A stretch of 21,497 nt of DNA from Apostichopus parvimensis (lineage: Eukaryota > Echinodermata > Holothuroidea > Aspidochirotida > Stichopodidae): the NCBI GenBank assembly GCA_000934455.1, contig KN887028.1, positions 15,899-37,395 on the forward strand. Direction: 5' to 3'. Below the pieces are notes generated by a model that was not told the origin of the DNA, searched no databases, and saw only the letters and a list, made by a program, of their open reading frames with translations. Position 1 is the first letter of the stretch; each line of letters opens with the position of its first letter. A program made the position numbers and the translations under genes. Of this stretch, positions 12,301-18,300 are shown one piece after another.

Positions 12301-15300
12301 TACCTAACGACACTATATTTGAACCATTTCATTTTTCTTTGCACCGAATCGACCAACACTGCATAAAAGTCACTGTTAAGGTTGTGAGACTAAAACAAAC
12401 TGACTGACAGTCCACTTAAATCTAATCAACTATAATTCATTGTACCCCAAACTCACAGGTCTTTGAAGAGGCCAAAATCTGTAATTTTATGTTTATTTCG
12501 AAATGGATGATTTTGGAATCGGTTGCTACGGCAGTTACTTAAGGGCTAAAACCATTACATATGGCCTAGCCTATAATGAAGTTAACTAGCCTAGGCATAG
12601 ACCATGTACTATAGGTCTTTAGACCTAACATTATATGCCTTCGATGTTGGATTAGCCTCATATACGACATCAGCAGTAAAATATTGACTAGCAAATCGTT
12701 CGCTCATCCATTTGAAGGGTTTGTAAGAAATTCAAATCTGGGTTAACGTGTAATGGTACAGTACTGTAGATAGTGGTACAGATTGGTTTTAAATTTGAAT
12801 ACAGTATACTGTTTATGTGCAATGATTGAACGTTCCGACACAGTGATGTACGGAGTAGAACGTACCAAATTAGTACAACACATTTGGCAATGGCAAACCA
12901 CAGGGAAATGTAAACAGCTGATATGACCTTTTCACGCATGCGCAGTATATTAATCTCGCAAGCAGACTTAATACAAAACTCACTCGTTCTTAAATGTGAA
13001 TGCCTCTTGTTCTTAATTGATAATCCTTCTCATGGACTTAATATCAATAATCGCCCTTGCGTTCTTAAATGTGAACAAGGCCTTAGTTACACATATGAAT
13101 TCCACAGCAAACAAAAGGGATATTGTACTCACTACGATAGATCAACACACTAACCATGAGGTTCATTGCAGCTACAGTATGCTTATGAAGTTATATGGTT
13201 TACAAATTTTAACTTTGACCTCTGATGACCTTTGAGTGCCACAGATAACAAAGGGAACCTTCTACTCACTAAGATGCATCCAACAGTTATATCAACAAGA
13301 CACTTTTCTACAACACTTACAGTACATTTGGCAAATATGCATCTGTATAGTCTCTTTATGGTGAAGATGGTCCACCTACAGTAGGTCATGTTTGCCTGCA
13401 GATTTACTCTATTATGTCACATTGCATTGGACCTGTTAACAATTTTGGGTGCTTGTGGAAGTTGTGGTAAGTTTTGGATGTAAATTTCTTTCAACATGTA
13501 AATCAGCTTAAATAGTGTATTTACTGCTACTGATAAGGTTGTAAGGTTGCGGCAGATTAAAATAGGTCCTAGAACAAGAGCTCGACCAGGTCTTAGAACA
13601 TCAGCTCCATCATGTCCTCAAATGAGAGCTCCAATAGGTGCACGAAAGATAGCTCCCCAACGTGAACAAACAAACCTCCAGACCATACAACAGATACAAG
13701 ATCAACAACTGTCACTGCTGCTACTGTACACGTACACACACGACAACCATAGGTGGTATGTCAGCTTGAAACAACTTTTTGCCCGATTCGCACTCCAAAA
13801 TTCTCTGTAGTACACTAGTAGTGGTAGTGGCAAGGAGGTTAATTTCGATTTTTCATGTAAAAAAATGCTTAAATTCTATAATTGTAGGTTTGAATAAAAA
13901 CTTGCTTGGTGTGACATTCAGAAGTTGGTAATCAAATCCAAATAGCTATTGCTTTGAGTTTTGGCAATATTTGGTTCTTAATAAAGGAGTTCTTTCTTTG
14001 TCACTTTATAAATTGACTTGACCTATAAACTTATTTCATTGATTATAATGTCACCTACTATATCATTTACATGTGATTAACTCTATACATAGCAACATTT
14101 TTGAGAACACTGTTATTGTAAGTACATTTTCACACAATTACCTATAGGACCACCTCCTCCAGCACCAACATACTTGCCAAGGGGAAGCAACATGTCAAGC
14201 ATAAGTGTTTGCCAATAATACTTCTAAAGATATCCTATTTAAAAGATTTCCTACTTTGACCTCCATTGACTTTATTTGACCAATGACCTCCATAATTAAA
14301 CCAGAATGCAAAACTGCATTGTGGTTTCGATGATGTAACATGAGCAGTTTTCTTCATGAATCTGACGTAATGTATAGTGAGGGTGTACATGGTTACAAGG
14401 GTTTCACCATTTGACCTCTGATGACCTCAAATGAATTCTGACCTCCACCAAAAACAATAGGCTTCTTTAACTTAATGTGGTACTTCTACACACTAAATAA
14501 CAGGTCGGCCCAAGCTTCCAGTATTGAGATACCGTGATTACAAGGTTTTCACAATTTGACTCGTGGTGACCTCCAATAACCTTTGCCCTCCACCAAAAAG
14601 AATCCATAGCTTCTTTTACACAATGTGGTACTCCTACACACCAAATATGAGGTCTGCCCATGATTCCCTTCTTGGGATATCGTGTTTATGAGGTTTTCAC
14701 ATTTTGACCCCTGGTGACCCCAAATGGCCTTTGACCTCCACCTAAAACAATAGGCTTCTTGTTCCTTAATGTTGTACCTCTACACACTAAATATGAAGTC
14801 TGCCCATGCTTCCCAGCTTGAGATATCGTGTTTACAAGGATTTCACAATTTGACCCCTGGTGACCCCAAATGACCTTTGACCTCCACCAAAAACAATAGA
14901 CTTCTTGTACTTAATATGATACTTCCACACACTAAATATGAGGTCCTCCCAAGCTTCTCTTCTTGAGATATCGTGTTTACAACGTTTTCACACTTTGACC
15001 CCTAGGAATCCCACATGACCTTTGACCTCCACCAAACACAATAGCCTTCTTGTAATCAATGTGGTACTTCTACACACCAAATATGAAATTGGTCTGACCT
15101 TTCCTCCTTGAGATATCGTGTTTACAAGGTCTACTAGCTCTGGTAGTCCATAGCTAAGTGCTTTCCTCTCATAGTTGTACTGTAGCTACTTTATATGTTC
15201 ATGCATGCATAAATATTGAAATTCTTTAAATTAATATTTTTTTTATTCATTCATTTTATAGCAGGAAAGACTGGCAAGGAAATTTACGGGATTTTGAGAT

Positions 15301-18300
15301 GGATTATAGACGGGTTAACAAAACAAACATAATTGCAAGTGGCATTTTACTATACGTGTATTCCAAATACAATGGTTTAGCGATGAATTGCTATACGGTC
15401 ACAACCCTGATGTCTGTTTAATTCAAGATGAGAGCTGAATTTATTACAAGAAATCCTGTCTTGGCAACTTTTGACATGCGGGATTTGAAATCAAATTGCA
15501 GGAATCACGCAATCCCGCAACTAATGCTATTCCTGGAACGTAAGAAAAGAAACAGTCAGAATTATTTGTTTGCAATGTTTTCCTTCATTTCATGTGCATT
15601 TGCATTATTATTGATTATACATCAAAACATGAAATTCAGTTGGTCATAACAAACAGGGGTATCGATTGAAAACGTACATTTCGGAGGTCCAATGTAAGGT
15701 GGCATAGTGATCTGCCATTATGTATATTGTACATTGTGTTTGGCTAGTTCCGCGATTTTTTTCCTCAATATTCAGTCCGGAGTTTTGGGTACCTGTTAGT
15801 CGACCAGGTAGTGATAACAGGTACCTGGTTCCGATTTTTGCTACCTGACTCAGGCCTAATCGCAAGCCACATTAAAACCTGTCAGAACAAGGTGGAACTG
15901 AAAACCTTAAAGAACACTCTGACTCAAGTTACACAAAGAAGGTACACTGGCAGATACAGGTGACATTTATGTGCCTATAGAAATAGAAGGAAACGTTGTG
16001 CACATGGAAGTGGATACAGGGTCTGGTGTTGCCATGGCTCCATTACAGTTTTAAGAGAACTATTTGAAACACATTACGTTGCTACCAGGTGATAAGTCAT
16101 TTAATACCTTTACTGGTCAGATGGTTAAAGCATCAGGTAAAGTGTATGTTAATGTTTCTTACGGAAACTACAAGGGTAAACTTAGGTTGTATACTGTGAA
16201 TTGCACAGGATACTGTTTGTTAGGAAGAGAATGGTTAAGAGAGATACCATTAATTGGAAGGCACTATTCAGTCAGAAGTATAGCCCTAAGCCAGATAGGG
16301 CGCTCAATGTTAGTGCAATGCTCTTTGAAGAAGGTCTAGGGCAATTATCAGAGGCCAAGGCTAAAATAGTTCTACGAGATGAGGCCCAACCTATCATGCG
16401 TAAACCACACAGGGTACCTTATGCCTTGAAGGCACAAGTAGAAGCAGAGTTGGATAGGCTAGAGAAAAGTGGAGTTCTAATTCTAGTGTCTCATAGTGAA
16501 TGGGGTAAGGGTATTGTTGCTGTACCAAAAAAGGATGGTTCAGGAGGATCTGTGGAAATGATAAAAATACCATAAACCCAATTGCTCAAGCCACTGGCCC
16601 CACCACCCATTAATGTAGAAGATATTTTGTCAAACTCATGTGGTGGGGTGGCATTTTCCAACTTCACCTACAGTAGCTCATACTTACAATCAGATGGAGT
16701 TAGAGGAGGAGTCAAGGCAGTTTCTCACTTTATCCACCCACAAGGGTTTGTTTCGGCAAAACAGATTGGTGGTTGGAATAACAACATCACCAGCAATTTG
16801 GCAAGACGCCATTGAAAAAGTTCTACAGGGATTGCTAGGTGTTCAGATTTATCTAGATGACATACTTGTCACAGGTATAACTAAAGAAGAGAATTTACAA
16901 AATTTGGATCAGGTGTTACAAAGACTTCAGGAGGGAGGTCTTAAGCTGAAAAAAGAAAAGTGTGATTCCCTAAAGAATTCAGTAAAATTTCTAGGACATG
17001 CTATAGATGCAAAGGGGTACACAAGTCAACAGACAAGGTTGATCAGATCATTGCCATGCCAGACCCATCTGATGTAGGCCAATTGAGGAGCTACTTGGTA
17101 ATGCTTTATAACTACTACAGGAAATACTTAGTTAATTTGGCAAAGGTGTTGACCCCATTCACAGCTTCATTAGAGAAAGGTTGTAAATTTGTATGGGGCT
17201 CAGAAGCAGCCAAAGCATTCAAGACTTCAAAAGAAATGTTGCGGTAATCAGGTTTTTTGGTTAATTTTGATCCATCACTGCCAATCACTGTAGCAACTGA
17301 TGCTAGCCCAACATGGGTAGGCGCTGTCCTATTGCATGTGTTTCCAAATGGCGAAGAGAGACCGATTCAGTTTGCATCAAGGTCACTCACCAAAGCCGGA
17401 CAGAATACCCGCAAATTGGAGTAAATGGATTGTGTTAGCCCTAAAGATATTTCACATGCTTGTCTAAGGTCGCAAGTTCACTATGATCACAGATAACAAA
17501 CCCCTTAGAACAGCATTGTTTGGTCCAAAGAAAGACTTGCCAACATTAGCTGCAGAAAGAATATTGCAGCCCTTATATGCGTGCATCAGTAAGGTGACCT
17601 TGTAGTATTGAACTGACCTTGGTGGCCAACATTAGTACACATTAAGCACAGTTCGTGTTCAATAAATGATTGTTAAAACTTGAAAGGTACATTGCCAAAT
17701 CTACAATACCATACCACATGTACAGCAGCGCACGCAGCCGGCCCAGAACACAGGCCCAGCGGCGAGAAAACATTTGAGCAGGGCTCTGTGTGAGTTGAAC
17801 AACAAAGATGCAAAATAACATTAGACCAATCACAGTCCATTATTCACAAAATACACCTGTCGTCAGGCTTGAGCCAAGGAATACTAGAGGAGTAAAAATG
17901 TTGCATATATGGCTGGAAATTACAGATGTTGCTGTTGGACAACTCTTCTTTGTATACTAATATTTGATTTTCTTTGTAAAAATCCTTTCACTATTTCTTC
18001 TTATCAGTTATCAGACAAGTCGTCTCTCAGTTGGTTGTTCGTTTACGTTGATGAACACATGTTTCCAACTATAACGTAAACAATATATAATCTTTGCTGA
18101 CCTAATCTCCAGTTTTGCCAGCGAAATTTTTCAACTTGTACTTGGAAGTGTAGACGGTAAATTCTCTTCACTCCTTGAAGAGAAATTTATTTTACTGCCA
18201 ATACACCACCCGCGAACATGGCTACAGCCTCGTGCAATTTGGTACCTTCAAACACTTTGTCAGCCACTACTAAATTTATTGGACCAATCATATAGTAATT

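Noticed and set aside
13547..13810. 87-codon plus-strand ORF rich in Arg, Pro and Gln
   Set aside because: The sequence contains internal near-repeats (AGCTCCA blocks) and no domain. It starts at a non-ATG codon and is best seen as chance.
17601..17700. Possible 3' LTR of the gypsy remnant (AATAAA at 17661)
   Set aside because: No matching 5' copy, no polypurine tract and no TG...CA borders could be paired.
17642..17833. 63-codon minus-strand ORF
   Set aside because: No motif, and its frame is not continued by splice-like borders on either side.
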